Counted from the first letter of the stretch, positions 8,279-17,695 are shown. The stretch: 64,000 nucleotides of DNA from Nonomuraea fuscirosea (GCF_003001935.1 NZ_PVNG01000033.1:33764-97763), one strand, 5' to 3'. The notes: generated by a model from the sequence alone, not told the origin. Numbers and translations: made by a program.

Positions 8279-9185
8279 GACGCGGCCCGAGGACGAGGCG
8301 CAGGCCCCCCGCTACAGCTCTGACGCGGCGGGCCTGGGCAAGGCGCGGGCCGGGGCCTTCGCGGCGCCGGCCCTGCTGCTCATCGCGGTCTTCCTCGTCT
8401 TCCCCGCGCTCTGGGTGCTCTATCTCGGACTCACCAACTACCGCCTGACCGGCACCGCGGCCGCCGAGCCGCAGTTCGTCGGCCTGGACAACCTGCTCGA
8501 CGCGGTCTCCAACCCCACGTTCTGGAGCTCGACCTGGCTGACCGTGCAGTTCGTGCTCGGCTCGGCCGTCATCGGGCAGGTCGGCCTCGGCTTCGCCATC
8601 GCCTGGCTGCTGCGCGACCGGCGCGGCCCGCTCAAGCGCGTGGTCGAGGGCCTGGTCATCCTGGCCTGGATCCTGCCCAGCGCGATCGTGTCGTTCCTGT
8701 GGGTGGCGCTGCTCGACCGCGACGGCGGCACGCTCAACGCGCTGCTCGGCCTGCCCGGCTTCGCCTGGCTGCTCGACCACCCGATGCTCTCGATCATCGT
8801 GTTCAACACCTGGCGCGGCACGGCCTTCTCGATGATGTTGTACGGCGCCGCCCTCGGCAACGTGCCCCCCTCCCACCTGGAGAGCGCCCGCCTGGCTGGC
8901 GCCTCCGGCTGGCAGCAGCTCAGGGACGTGGTGTTCCCGCACATCAGAGGCCACATCCTGACCAACCTGCTGCTGATCAGCCTGTGGACGTTCAACGACT
9001 TCAGCCCGTTCCTGCTCACCGCGGGCGGCCCCGACGGCAAGTCCGAGGTGCTCGCCGTGCACGTGTACAAGGTGGCGCTGCAGAGCGGTGAACTGGGCTA
9101 CGGCGCCGCCGTCTCCACGATCATCCTGTTGATCAACCTGGTCGTGGCGGTGTTCTACCTGCGGCTGCTGCGGAGCAAGAAATGA
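8253..9185 (+). CDS. Sugar ABC transporter permease (MalF-like)
   Basis: 310 aa with about six membrane segments after a polar N-terminus of about 30 residues. The cytoplasmic EAA loop is visible (ESARLAGASGWQQLRDVVFP), the site of contact with the ATPase. GTG start at 8253 with AAGGA upstream; the start lies 26 bp inside the binding-protein gene. The end overlaps the next permease by 4 bp (ATGA). CUT1 family MalF/UgpA-type partner. Confidence 0.88.
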   Translation: MAQATSPPETRPEDEAQAPRYSSDAAGLGKARAGAFAAPALLLIAVFLVFPALWVLYLGLTNYRLTGTAAAEPQFVGLDNLLDAVSNPTFWSSTWLTVQFVLGSAVIGQVGLGFAIAWLLRDRRGPLKRVVEGLVILAWILPSAIVSFLWVALLDRDGGTLNALLGLPGFAWLLDHPMLSIIVFNTWRGTAFSMMLYGAALGNVPPSHLESARLAGASGWQQLRDVVFPHIRGHILTNLLLISLWTFNDFSPFLLTAGGPDGKSEVLAVHVYKVALQSGELGYGAAVSTIILLINLVVAVFYLRLLRSKK

Positions 9186-10000
9186 CGCGTTTCGTCCTGG
9201 GCCGGATCGGGTTCTACACGCTGATCGCGGTGCTGCTGGCCTTCTTCACCGTGCCGCTGCTGTGGCTGGTGACGGCGCCGTTCACCTCGGACCCCACGTA
9301 CGAGGTGCGGGTGCCGGACTTCACCTGGGACAACTTCGCCGCGTTGCTGGAGCACCCGTACGCGCTGCCGTCGCTGTGGAACTCGGTCGTGCTGTCGGCC
9401 GGCACCGCCGTGCTGGTCGTGATCTTCGCGGCGCTGGCCGCGTACGCGCTCAGCCGGGTGCGGCTGCCGGGCCGCGACGCACTGCTGTACGCGTTGCTGC
9501 TGCTGTCGTCGATCATCACCGGGACGGCGGCGATGGTTCCGCTGTTCCAGCTCGCGGTGGAGCTGAACCTGATCGACTCGCAGTTCGGACTGATCCTCAT
9601 TCTCACCGGCGGGCTGCTGCCCGCGGCGATCTTCATGCTGAAGGACTTCATGGACTCCACGCCGAAGTCCTACGAGGAGTCGGCCCGGGTGTTCGGGGCC
9701 TCGCCGCTGCAGATCGTGCGTGACGTGGTGGTGCCGCTGGTGCGGCCCGGCCTCGCGACCATCGCCGTCTGGGCCGTGGCCAACGTGTGGGGCAACTTCC
9801 TGATGCCGTACCTGTTGCTGAGCGACGTGGAGAAGCAGCCGGCGGCGGTGATCACGTACACGCTGTACACCGAGGGCGGGCAGGCCAACCTCAGCATGTT
9901 GTCCACGTTCGGGCTGCTCTACTCGATCCCGGTGGTCCTCATGTACCTGTTCGTCAGCAAGAAGTACGGCTTCCGCTTCCACGGAGGGATCAAGCGTTAA
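9182..10000 (+). CDS. Sugar ABC transporter permease (MalG-like)
   Basis: 272 aa, six predicted membrane segments, with an EAA loop EESARVFGASPLQIVRDVVV and the usual C-terminal charged tail. It pairs with the upstream MalF-like permease; the ATG overlaps that gene's stop. The stop codon shares one base with the ATG of the ATPase gene (TAATG). Confidence 0.88.
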   Translation: MTRFVLGRIGFYTLIAVLLAFFTVPLLWLVTAPFTSDPTYEVRVPDFTWDNFAALLEHPYALPSLWNSVVLSAGTAVLVVIFAALAAYALSRVRLPGRDALLYALLLLSSIITGTAAMVPLFQLAVELNLIDSQFGLILILTGGLLPAAIFMLKDFMDSTPKSYEESARVFGASPLQIVRDVVVPLVRPGLATIAVWAVANVWGNFLMPYLLLSDVEKQPAAVITYTLYTEGGQANLSMLSTFGLLYSIPVVLMYLFVSKKYGFRFHGGIKR

Positions 10001-11064
10001 TGGCCGCCATCGAACTACGCGGGCTGACCAAGGTCTACCCCGGCGGGGTCAGAGCGCTCGACGCGCTCGACCTGGTCATCCCCGACGGCGAGTTCTTCGC
10101 CCTGCTCGGCCCCTCCGGCTGCGGCAAGACCACGCTGCTGCGCACGATCGCCGGGCTGGAGACCGCCACCGGCGGCGCCGTGGTCATCGGCGACCGGGAC
10201 GTGACGGGCGTGCAGCCGGGCGCCAGGGACGTGGCCATGGTGTTCCAGGACTACGCGCTGTTCCCGCACATGGACGTCACGGACAACATCGCCTACCCGC
10301 TGCGGATCAAGAAGGTGTCCAAGAACGACCGCCGCGACAAGGCCGCCGAGGTCGGGGCGCGGCTAGGGCTCGAACACCTCATGGACCGGCGCCCCGGGCA
10401 GCTGTCCGGCGGGCAACAGCAGCGGGTCGCACTGGCCCGGGTGATGGCCACGCAGGCGCAGGCGTTCCTGTTCGACGAGCCGCTGTCCAACCTGGACGCG
10501 CGGCTGCGGCTGGAGGCGCGTACGTTCCTCAAGAAGCTGCAGCGCGAGCTGGGCGTCACCACCGTCTTCGTCACCCACGACCAGGCCGAGGCCCTGGCCA
10601 TGGCCGACCGGATGGCGGTCATGGAATCCGGGCACATCCGGCAGATCGGTACGCCGGCCGAGGTGTTCCAGCGGCCGGCCAACACGTTCGTGGCCGGCTT
10701 CATCGGCTCCACGCCGATGAACCTCCTGGACGGCGTCGTCCGAGGTGACACGCTGGAAGTGGCGGGCTGCAAGGTCGCGGTCCCGGCCGCGGCGGAGGGC
10801 CGGCTGTCCGACGGAGGGAAGATCGTGTACGGCGTGCGTCCCGAGTACATGACGTACTCGGCCGAGCCCGCTGACGGCGCGCTGGGCGGGAAGGTGTCCA
10901 TCGTGGAGAACCTGGGCGCCTCCCACCTGGTGACCCTCGACGTCAACGACGTGAACGTGCAGGCCGTCGTGCCCGAGGGCAGCGAGCCCGCCGTGGGCGA
11001 CGACGGATACGCGCTGCCCAGGCGCGACCGCGCCCTCGTCTACCTGGACGGAGAACTGGTGTGA
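10000..11064 (+). CDS. ABC transporter ATP-binding protein (MalK/UgpC/PotA type)
   Basis: 354 aa. Walker A GPSGCGKTT at residues 37-45, signature LSGGQQQR, Walker B FLFDEPLSNLD, and a C-terminal TOBE-like region from about residue 240. Start: the ATG at 10000 overlaps the permease stop (TAATG) and has GGAGGG 13 bases upstream; the frame is open upstream but without similarity. Many actinomycete CUT1 importers lack their own ATPase and borrow MsiK, so a dedicated ATPase gene here suggests a self-contained importer. It ends with a GTGA overlap to the PHP-domain gene. Confidence 0.87.
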   Translation: MAAIELRGLTKVYPGGVRALDALDLVIPDGEFFALLGPSGCGKTTLLRTIAGLETATGGAVVIGDRDVTGVQPGARDVAMVFQDYALFPHMDVTDNIAYPLRIKKVSKNDRRDKAAEVGARLGLEHLMDRRPGQLSGGQQQRVALARVMATQAQAFLFDEPLSNLDARLRLEARTFLKKLQRELGVTTVFVTHDQAEALAMADRMAVMESGHIRQIGTPAEVFQRPANTFVAGFIGSTPMNLLDGVVRGDTLEVAGCKVAVPAAAEGRLSDGGKIVYGVRPEYMTYSAEPADGALGGKVSIVENLGASHLVTLDVNDVNVQAVVPEGSEPAVGDDGYALPRRDRALVYLDGELV

Positions 11065-12239
11065 GAGGCCACTGGACGCTGGACGACCGGCTGGAGCGGA
11101 TCCTGCGCGAGGTGCCGTTCGAGGTGCCGGCCGGGACCGCCGCCGTGCACGTGAAGCTGTCGTACGACAGGTCGCAAGGGGTGCTCGACCTCGGGTGCGG
11201 CGCGCCGGACGGCTTCCGCGGCTGGTCGGGTGGCGCCCGCGACGAGTACACGATCACCCGCGACTGGGCCACCCCCGGCTACCTGCCGGGCGAGCCGGAG
11301 GCGGGCACGTGGCACGTCTGGCTGCGCCTGCACCGGATCCCGGCGCAGGGGCTGGACTACACCCTGGAGATCACGGCCGAGCCCGTCGCCCCGCCCGAGC
11401 CCGTGGCCGAGGAGCCGCCGCACGGTGAGCGCCCGCCCCGCCGGGACATCCCCGGCGTGGACGGCCTGACCTGGTACGCCGGCGACTTCCACGCCCACAC
11501 CCTGCACAGCGACGGCAGCCTGACCATCCCCGAGCTGGCCGAGCTGGCCCACGGGCGCGGCCTCGACTTCCTGGCCGTCACCGACCACAACACGGTCAGC
11601 CACCACCCCTGGCTGGCCAAGACCGGCCGCGACATCACGCTCATCCCCGGCCAGGAGGTCACCACCGACCGCGGCCACGCGAACGTGTTCGGCGACGTCG
11701 GCTGGGTCGACTTCCGCGAGCGCCCCGACTCCTGGCTCGACCACGCCGAGCGCGCGGGCGGCCTCATGTCGATCAACCATCCGCTCGGCGGCGACTGCGC
11801 CTGGCTGCAGCCGATCGACCGCCGTCCTCCGATCGCCGAGGTGTGGCATTCCGGCTGGTGGGATCGCCGCTGGGGCGCCCCGCTGGCCTGGGCGGACGCC
11901 TGGCGCGACGACCTGATCGTGATCGGCGGCAGCGACTTCCACAAGCACGGCAACGACGGCCTGCCCGGCGCGCCCACGACGTGGGTGCTGGCCGAGGACA
12001 CCGGCGCCGTGCTCGACGGCGTGCGCGCCGGGCGCACCGCCGTCTCCGCCGGCCCCGACGCGCCGCTGCTGCTCAGGCTGGGCGACGAACTGCTCGCCCT
12101 CGACGCCGACGGCCTGGTGCTGGTGCGCCCCGACGGCACCCGGCAGGTGGTGCGCGGCGAACGCGCGCTGCTGCCGGCGATCGACGGCCGGCACCGGCTG
12201 GAAACCTATGAGAACGAGGTGATCGCCCTATGCGCGTGA
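11061..12239 (+). CDS. CehA/McbA-type PHP-domain metallohydrolase
   Basis: 392 aa. The N-terminal 130 residues look like a beta-rich domain (WSGGARDEYTITRDWATPGY), followed by a PHP metal-dependent domain. Visible ligands: FHAHTLHSDG near residue 143, VTDHNT, PGQEVTT, INHPLGG and the C-terminal GGSDFHKHGND. This set (HxH, E, H, DxH) matches the CehA/McbA family, named for carbamate hydrolases. The wider PHP fold is mostly phosphoesterase, so a phosphodiester or ester of the imported compound is the likely substrate. Translationally coupled on both sides (GTGA start; 10-bp overlap with the next gene). No signal peptide, so cytoplasmic. Confidence 0.82.
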   Translation: MRGHWTLDDRLERILREVPFEVPAGTAAVHVKLSYDRSQGVLDLGCGAPDGFRGWSGGARDEYTITRDWATPGYLPGEPEAGTWHVWLRLHRIPAQGLDYTLEITAEPVAPPEPVAEEPPHGERPPRRDIPGVDGLTWYAGDFHAHTLHSDGSLTIPELAELAHGRGLDFLAVTDHNTVSHHPWLAKTGRDITLIPGQEVTTDRGHANVFGDVGWVDFRERPDSWLDHAERAGGLMSINHPLGGDCAWLQPIDRRPPIAEVWHSGWWDRRWGAPLAWADAWRDDLIVIGGSDFHKHGNDGLPGAPTTWVLAEDTGAVLDGVRAGRTAVSAGPDAPLLLRLGDELLALDADGLVLVRPDGTRQVVRGERALLPAIDGRHRLETYENEVIALCA

Positions 12240-13123
12240 GGAAAATCGCCAACGCCCCCGTGAGCTTCGGCGTCTTCGAGCTGAGCGACGCGCCGCCGCC
12301 GCTCGGCCCCGACGAGATGGTCCGCGCGCTGGCCGACGCCGGCTACGAGGGCATCGACTCCGGGCCCATCGGCTACCTGGGCACCGGCTCCGAGCTGGCC
12401 GATCGGCTGGCCGGCGCCGGGCTGCTGCTGGCCGGCGGCTGGGTGGACCTGCGCTACGAGGACGCGGACGCCTACGCGAGCGGGCTGCCCGCGCTGGAGG
12501 CGGCGCTCGACGTGTTCGCCGCCGCCCCCGCCGGTGACCTGCCGCCGCGGCCCACGCTGGCCTGCTCCACCTCGGCCGAGCGCTTCGCCCGGCCCGGCGG
12601 GAGCGTTCCAGGACTGGCCGCCTCCGACTGGCCCGCCTACGCCGCCCGCATCCAGGAGGCCACCGACCGGTGCAGGGAGCGCGGGTTCGAACCCGCCTTC
12701 CACCACCACCTCGGCACGAACATCGAGACGCCGCAGGACGTCGAACGCCTGCTGGAGCTCACCGACGTGCACCTCTGCCTCGACACCGGGCATCTCCTGC
12801 TGGCCGGGGGCGACCCGGTCGAGTGCCTGCGCGCCTGGGCCGACCGGGTCGACCACGTGCACATCAAGGACGGCGACACGAAGATCCTGGCCCAGGCCCT
12901 GGCCGACGGCGTGGACCTGCGCGAGCTCATGGGCCGCGGCGGGTTCGCCCGGCTCGGCGAGGGCGAGCTGGACCTGCCCGCCGTGGTGCGCACGCTGGAC
13001 GAGATCGACTACGAGGGCTGGATCATCATCGAGCAGGACACCCTGCCCGGCCGGCGCTCGGTCGCCCAGAACATCGCCGACCAGGCGGCCAACCGTCAGA
13101 TGCTGAAGGACTTGGGACTTTGA
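12230..13123 (+). CDS. IolE-like TIM barrel (inosose dehydratase / sugar isomerase family)
   Basis: 297 aa, xylose-isomerase-like TIM barrel. The segment order fits IolE (myo-inosose-2 dehydratase): N-terminal KIANAPVSFGVFE, then FHHHLGTNIETPQDV, CLDTGHLLLAGGDPVE, DHVHIKDGDTKI, RGGFARLGEGELDLPAV and GWIIIEQD. The His, Asp and Glu in these motifs would bind the metal. Dehydration of scyllo-inosose would feed IolD, encoded in the divergent operon, which otherwise lacks an iolE. A related isomerase/epimerase acting on another sugar is the alternative. Start ATG 12230 lies 10 bp inside the PHP gene. Confidence 0.72.
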   Translation: MRVRKIANAPVSFGVFELSDAPPPLGPDEMVRALADAGYEGIDSGPIGYLGTGSELADRLAGAGLLLAGGWVDLRYEDADAYASGLPALEAALDVFAAAPAGDLPPRPTLACSTSAERFARPGGSVPGLAASDWPAYAARIQEATDRCRERGFEPAFHHHLGTNIETPQDVERLLELTDVHLCLDTGHLLLAGGDPVECLRAWADRVDHVHIKDGDTKILAQALADGVDLRELMGRGGFARLGEGELDLPAVVRTLDEIDYEGWIIIEQDTLPGRRSVAQNIADQAANRQMLKDLGL

Positions 13124-14199
13124 GAATCGCGCTTGTGGGTTGCGGGGCCGTCACCCAGGCGGTCTACGTGCCGCTGCTGTCGCGGCGGCGTGACCTGTTC
13201 GAGGTGAGCGCCGTCTGCGACCTGTCGCGCACGCTCGCCGACGCCGTGGGCGACCGGCTGGGCGCCGCCGGACGATACACGTCGGTGGACGACCTGCTCG
13301 CCGCCGGCGGCTTCGAGGCCGTCGTCGTGCTGGCCTCTGGCTCGCACGGCGAGACCGTCAGGAAGGCCCTGGCTGCCGGGTACGCCGTGCTCTGCGAGAA
13401 GCCGCTCGCGCTGACCAGGGCCGAGGTGGCCGCGCTGCCGGAAGGGCGGCTCATGGTCGGCTACATGAAGCAGTACGACCCCGCCGTACGCCGGGCCGAG
13501 GAGGCCCTGGCCGCGCTCGGCGGCCCCGAGGCGATCCGCGCGGTCGAGGTCACCGTGCTGCACCCGAGCGGGGAGTCGCAGCTCGCCTTCGCCAACCTGA
13601 CCCAGGCACGCGACGTGGACCAGGACCTGCTCGCCTCCCTGCGGGCGGCCGAGCACGAACTGGTGTCGCGGGCGCTCGGCGAGGCGGCCCCCGAACCGGT
13701 CAGGAACCTGTACGGGGTGGCGCTGGGCTCCATCTGTCACGACCTGTCGCTCCTGCGCCGCTTCACCGGCTCACCCCAGGAGATCTCGTACGTCGAGACG
13801 TGGGGTTCGGCCCCCGGCTCCATCGAGATCTCGGGGCCGCTGCCGGTCCGGGGCAGGTTCTCCCTGCGCTGGCACTATCTGGAGGACTATCCCGCCTACC
13901 GCGAGACCGTGGCGATCCACCACGATCGCGGCTCCCTCGAACTGGTCTTCCCCTCGCCGTACCTGATGAACGCGCCGACCACGCTGACCGTGGTGTCCGA
14001 CGCGGAGAGCAGGGCACATTGGCGCGAGGTGACTGAGGCGTTCGAAGTACAGCTCGCGGCCTTTCATGCTTACGTGAACGATGGCAAGCCGCCCCTCACC
14101 GACGCGGGTGGCGGGCTCGAGGACATCGTCACGGCGCAGCGGATCGCGGCCCGTTACGCCGTGCAGCATGATCTGCCCATTGGAGGGGAGGCAGCGTGA
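13120..14199 (+). CDS. Gfo/Idh/MocA-family oxidoreductase
   Basis: 359 aa. N-terminal Rossmann motif RIALVGCGAVTQAVYVPLL binds NAD(P). The conserved Lys sits in CEKPLALT, and the His of the second domain is in SICHDLSLLRRF. The Asp found four residues before this His in typical inositol dehydrogenases (DxxxH) is Gly here, so assignment as IolG is not secure. In context it may oxidise inositol, or the mannoside, before beta-elimination-type chemistry. Start is TTG at 13120 overlapping the upstream stop (TTGA), placed directly before the Rossmann strand; the longer open frame upstream is a shadow. The end overlaps the mannosidase start (GTGA). Confidence 0.8.
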   Translation: MRIALVGCGAVTQAVYVPLLSRRRDLFEVSAVCDLSRTLADAVGDRLGAAGRYTSVDDLLAAGGFEAVVVLASGSHGETVRKALAAGYAVLCEKPLALTRAEVAALPEGRLMVGYMKQYDPAVRRAEEALAALGGPEAIRAVEVTVLHPSGESQLAFANLTQARDVDQDLLASLRAAEHELVSRALGEAAPEPVRNLYGVALGSICHDLSLLRRFTGSPQEISYVETWGSAPGSIEISGPLPVRGRFSLRWHYLEDYPAYRETVAIHHDRGSLELVFPSPYLMNAPTTLTVVSDAESRAHWREVTEAFEVQLAAFHAYVNDGKPPLTDAGGGLEDIVTAQRIAARYAVQHDLPIGGEAA

Positions 14200-16940
14200 G
14201 CAAGGAGATCGTCGTCGTTCCGCACACGCACTGGGACCGGGAGTGGTACGAACCCTTCCAGCGTTTCCGGCTGCGCCTGGTGGCGTTGATGGACGAAGTG
14301 CTCGACACGATGGAACGCGAGCCCGCCTACCACTTCACCCTCGACGGGCAGCTCGCCTGCGTGGACGACTACCTGGAGGTGCGCCCGGAGAACCGCGACC
14401 GCCTGGCCGCCCTGGTGGAGTCCGGGCGGCTGGCCGTGGGCCCGTGGCAGATCCTGCTCGACGAGTTCCTGTGCTCGGGCGAGAACATCATCCGCAACCT
14501 GGAGCTCGGCATGGCCAGGGCGGACAAGCTCGGCGGCGCCATGCCGGTCGGCTACCTGCCGGACATGTTCGGCCACACCGCCCAGATGCCGCAGATCCTG
14601 CGCAAGGCCGGGCTGTTGCACGCCTGCGTCTACCGCGGCGTCCCGTCCTCCGTCACCACCGACGCCTTCGCCTGGGTCGCCCCCGACGGCACCGCGCTGC
14701 GCACCCAGTACCTGCCCGCGGGCGGCTACGGCAACGGCGCCCACCTGTTCTCCGACACCGAAGGGCTGAAGGAGCGGGCGGAGTCCTTCGTCACGACCAT
14801 GCGCGGTTGGCACGGTCCCGAGGGGCCGCTGCTCGCCATGTACGGCACCGACCACTCCGCCCCCGTACGCGGGCTGCCGGACATGGTCGCCGCCATCGAC
14901 GCCCGGATGGACACCCTGTCCGGCTACATCGGCGCGTACAGCGGTGACGTCGAGGGCCTGCCGGAGGTGCACGGCGAGCTGCGCTCCCACGCCAGGGCCA
15001 ACATCCTGCCCGGCGTCATCTCCATCCGCGCCCACGTCAAGCAGGCCATGAGCCGGGCCGAGCGGATGGTCGAGCGCTACGCCGAGCCGCTGGCCGCCCT
15101 CTGGGGCGAGGAGTGGCCCGGTCGCTTCCTCGACATGGCGTGGTGGCGGCTGGTGGACGCCAGCGGGCACGACTCCGTGACCGGCTGCGGCGTCGACGAC
15201 ACCGCCCAGCAGGTCGCCGCCCGCGTCGCCGAGGCCGAGCACCTCGGCCAGGCCGTGCGCGACATGGTGACCGCCCGCCTGGCGCGCTCCGTCCCGTCCG
15301 ACGCGGCGCTCGTCGTCAACCCGACGCCGGCCGCCCGGCAGGGCGTCGTCGTCGTGGACGTGGCGGGCAGCGACCCGCTGATCGACCCGGCCGGCCGGCC
15401 CGTGCCCACGCAGCCGCTGGAGTACGCCTCCACGCTGCTGCTCGACGAGACCATGGACCCCGCCACGGCGCTGACCTTCGTCCACGGCACCGAGCTGTAC
15501 GGGCAGCAGATCACCGCCTGGTCGGTCGAGGACGGGACGCTGACGTTCAAGGTCGCGCGGGAGACGTCGGAGCTCGTCGACATGGACGAACTGCGCCGCT
15601 CCATCGACGGCGTGACCCGCGTCCGCATCGAGGCCGAGCCCCGGCGCACCGTCGCGGCCCTGGTGGGGGTCCCCCCGCTCGGCCACACGAGCGTCCGCCC
15701 CGCGCCCCGCGACCAGGTCTACGGGCCGCCCAGCGTCCCGGAGGACCACAGCCTGCGCGAGCACCACCCGGCCTGCTGGCTCAGGTCCGACTCCGCGCCC
15801 CTGCCGGTGCGCGGCGACGAGGAGGTGCTGGACAACGGGCTGCTCCGGGTCCTGATCGCCCGCGACGGCACGCTGACGCTGGTCGGCGAGGACGGCACCA
15901 CCGTCACCGGCGCCGGGCGCATCGTCAACCGCGGCGACGTGGGCGACACCTACAACTACGCGCCCCCGCTGGCAGACCAGGAGGTGGTCGAGGCGGAGAT
16001 GGTCACCATCGAGCCGGTCACCTCGGGGCCGCTGATCGCGGCGGTCGACGTCCGGCGCGTCTACAACTGGCCGGCCTCGGCGGAGATCTCGGCGGGCAGC
16101 CCGGAGATCCCCGCCATCACGCGCAGCTCCAGGGTCGAGGAGATCGTCGTCAACACCCGCGTCGAGCTGCGCGCCGGCGAGCCGTTCGTGCGGCTGCGGG
16201 TCGAGTTCGACAACCGCTGCGAGGACCACCGCGTACGCCTGCACATACCGCTGCCGCAGACGGCCACCGAGTCGCACGCCGAAGGGCAGTTCGCGGTCGT
16301 CACCCGGGGGCTCACCTCCGAGGGCGGCTGCGGCGAGGAACCGCTGCCCACCTTCCCCGCCTCCTCCTGGGTGGCCGCGGGCGGCGTGGCCGCGCTGCTG
16401 GAGCACGTGACCGAGTACGAGGTGATCGACGGCGGCACCGAGCTGGCCCTGACACTGCTCCGCTCGGTCGGCTACCTGTCGCGCAACCGCAACGTCCTGC
16501 GTCCGGAGCCGGCCGGCCCGCAGTTGCCGACCCCCGCCGCCCAGTCCCGCGGGCTGCGCACGGTGGAGCTGGCGCTGATGCCGTACGGAGGCTCGTGGGA
16601 GGAGGTCGTGCCCGCGGCCGAGTCCTTCCGGCACGACCTGCTGGTGGTGCCCGGCCAGGGTGAGCCGTTCCTGCCGCTGCCCGAGGCGGGGGCCGGGATC
16701 TCGGTGATGGGTCACGGCGTGACGATGACCTCGCTGCGCGAACGCGACGGCTGGCACGAGCTCCGCGTCGTCGCCTCCACCCCGAACCCCACCGAGGCCG
16801 TCATCTCCGGCGACCTCGTGGCCGCCCGCCACGCGGACCTGCGCGGCCGCCCCGGCGACCCGATCGAGATCACGGAGGGGGAGGTGCGGCTGCCGCTGGA
16901 CGCCTGGGAGATCGCGACCATCCAGTTCCGTAAACTCTGA
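14196..16940 (+). CDS. GH38 alpha-mannosidase
   Basis: 914 aa, a retaining zinc-dependent alpha-mannosidase. Catalytic N-terminal domain: PHTHWDREWYEPF (zinc His and Asp) at residues 8-20, GYLPDMFGHTAQMPQIL near 120 (nucleophile Asp), YGTDHSAP, and WWRLVDASGHDSVTGCG near 315 (zinc His-Asp). The middle three-helix bundle and C-terminal beta-sandwich domains give the usual length (850-1000 aa). No signal peptide, so it cleaves imported material in the cytoplasm. GTG start overlaps the previous stop (GTGA). It is the last gene of the six-to-eight-gene rightward operon and the main clue that the ligand carries alpha-linked mannose. Confidence 0.92.
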   Translation: MSKEIVVVPHTHWDREWYEPFQRFRLRLVALMDEVLDTMEREPAYHFTLDGQLACVDDYLEVRPENRDRLAALVESGRLAVGPWQILLDEFLCSGENIIRNLELGMARADKLGGAMPVGYLPDMFGHTAQMPQILRKAGLLHACVYRGVPSSVTTDAFAWVAPDGTALRTQYLPAGGYGNGAHLFSDTEGLKERAESFVTTMRGWHGPEGPLLAMYGTDHSAPVRGLPDMVAAIDARMDTLSGYIGAYSGDVEGLPEVHGELRSHARANILPGVISIRAHVKQAMSRAERMVERYAEPLAALWGEEWPGRFLDMAWWRLVDASGHDSVTGCGVDDTAQQVAARVAEAEHLGQAVRDMVTARLARSVPSDAALVVNPTPAARQGVVVVDVAGSDPLIDPAGRPVPTQPLEYASTLLLDETMDPATALTFVHGTELYGQQITAWSVEDGTLTFKVARETSELVDMDELRRSIDGVTRVRIEAEPRRTVAALVGVPPLGHTSVRPAPRDQVYGPPSVPEDHSLREHHPACWLRSDSAPLPVRGDEEVLDNGLLRVLIARDGTLTLVGEDGTTVTGAGRIVNRGDVGDTYNYAPPLADQEVVEAEMVTIEPVTSGPLIAAVDVRRVYNWPASAEISAGSPEIPAITRSSRVEEIVVNTRVELRAGEPFVRLRVEFDNRCEDHRVRLHIPLPQTATESHAEGQFAVVTRGLTSEGGCGEEPLPTFPASSWVAAGGVAALLEHVTEYEVIDGGTELALTLLRSVGYLSRNRNVLRPEPAGPQLPTPAAQSRGLRTVELALMPYGGSWEEVVPAAESFRHDLLVVPGQGEPFLPLPEAGAGISVMGHGVTMTSLRERDGWHELRVVASTPNPTEAVISGDLVAARHADLRGRPGDPIEITEGEVRLPLDAWEIATIQFRKL

Positions 16941-16974
16941 GTAACGAATCGAACGCACGTAGTAATGTAGCCGC

Positions 16975-17695
16975 ATGATTACGGCGCGTCGCTCGCTGGC
17001 TCTGTTCGATCTGCCGATCGCGAAGTCGGGCGCGGTACGCCTCGCCTCGCCCGACTTCTCGGAGGCCGACCCCGGCGTCTGCCGCGCCGACGGCGCCATC
17101 CTCTGAAGTGCCCGGCCTGCCTGGTCGTCATCTGCCCCAAGGGCAGGGTCGCGAAGTGGGCGAGCGGCGACATCTCCACCGGCCATCCAGGGCTGGTCCT
17201 GAAGCCCCTGGTCATCCACGAAGGCAACACACCGGTGATCACGGACGCCCGCCAGGCGGCCGAGAACATCGGGCTGGCGGTCGTCTCGGTGGTCACGCAG
17301 AGTGAGCATCCTCGATTCAACGAAATCACCGCTGCAGTACAAGCGGCACTGGACACCATCGATCGAGAGACCGCTTATCGGTACGCTCGATACATCACCC
17401 TGTCACTGGAAGGTGACGCTCAGGAAGAATGGGGCCGAGGTATGGACACGAAGACCTATCCCTACCAGGGCGCATACGCCGAAAGCCTCGTCGCCGAGGG
17501 AGAGGTTAAGGGGGAGGCTAAGGGCAAGGCCAAGGGTAAAGCGGAGTTGCTGCTCAAACTCCTCGATTCGCGGGGACATGCGGTACCCGATGATGTGCGC
17601 GAGCGCGTCATGGAGTGTCGTGACGAGCCGACCCTCGACAACTGGTTCGAGCGGGCTCTCAAGGGCGACTCGGTCGAGGAACTCTTCCTCTGAGT
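16975..17695 (+). pseudogene. Decayed Rpn-like PD-(D/E)XK nuclease gene
   Basis: Two pieces in different frames match the intact paralogue at 42487-43365. Piece 1 (16975-17106, ATG start, 43 aa) contains VRLASPDFSEADPGVCRADG, which aligns with AVIDTDMTEILPIDRKADT of the paralogue, then stops. Piece 2 resumes one frame over at about 17103 (LKCPACLVVICPKGRVAKW), aligning with YKCPVTLMVTCADTGTATW, and runs to the TGA at 17693-17695. About 35 residues holding the active-site E-x-Q segment are missing between them, and the first ~20 residues are absent. The C-terminal lysine/glutamate-rich linker (KGEAKGKAKGKAE) and helical module are intact. A GTG at 17235 could start a remnant of 152 aa. Confidence 0.75.

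Noticed and set aside
13120..14199. Firm assignment as inositol 2-dehydrogenase IolG
   Set aside because: The DxxxH motif has Gly in place of Asp and other IolG-specific segments are not evident, so only the superfamily is claimed.
14154..17342. Very long open frame on the minus strand opposite the GH38 gene
   Set aside because: Composition is His/Arg/Gly/Val-rich without domains, as expected from the antisense frame of a high-GC gene; the plus-strand GH38 has clear motifs and codon bias.
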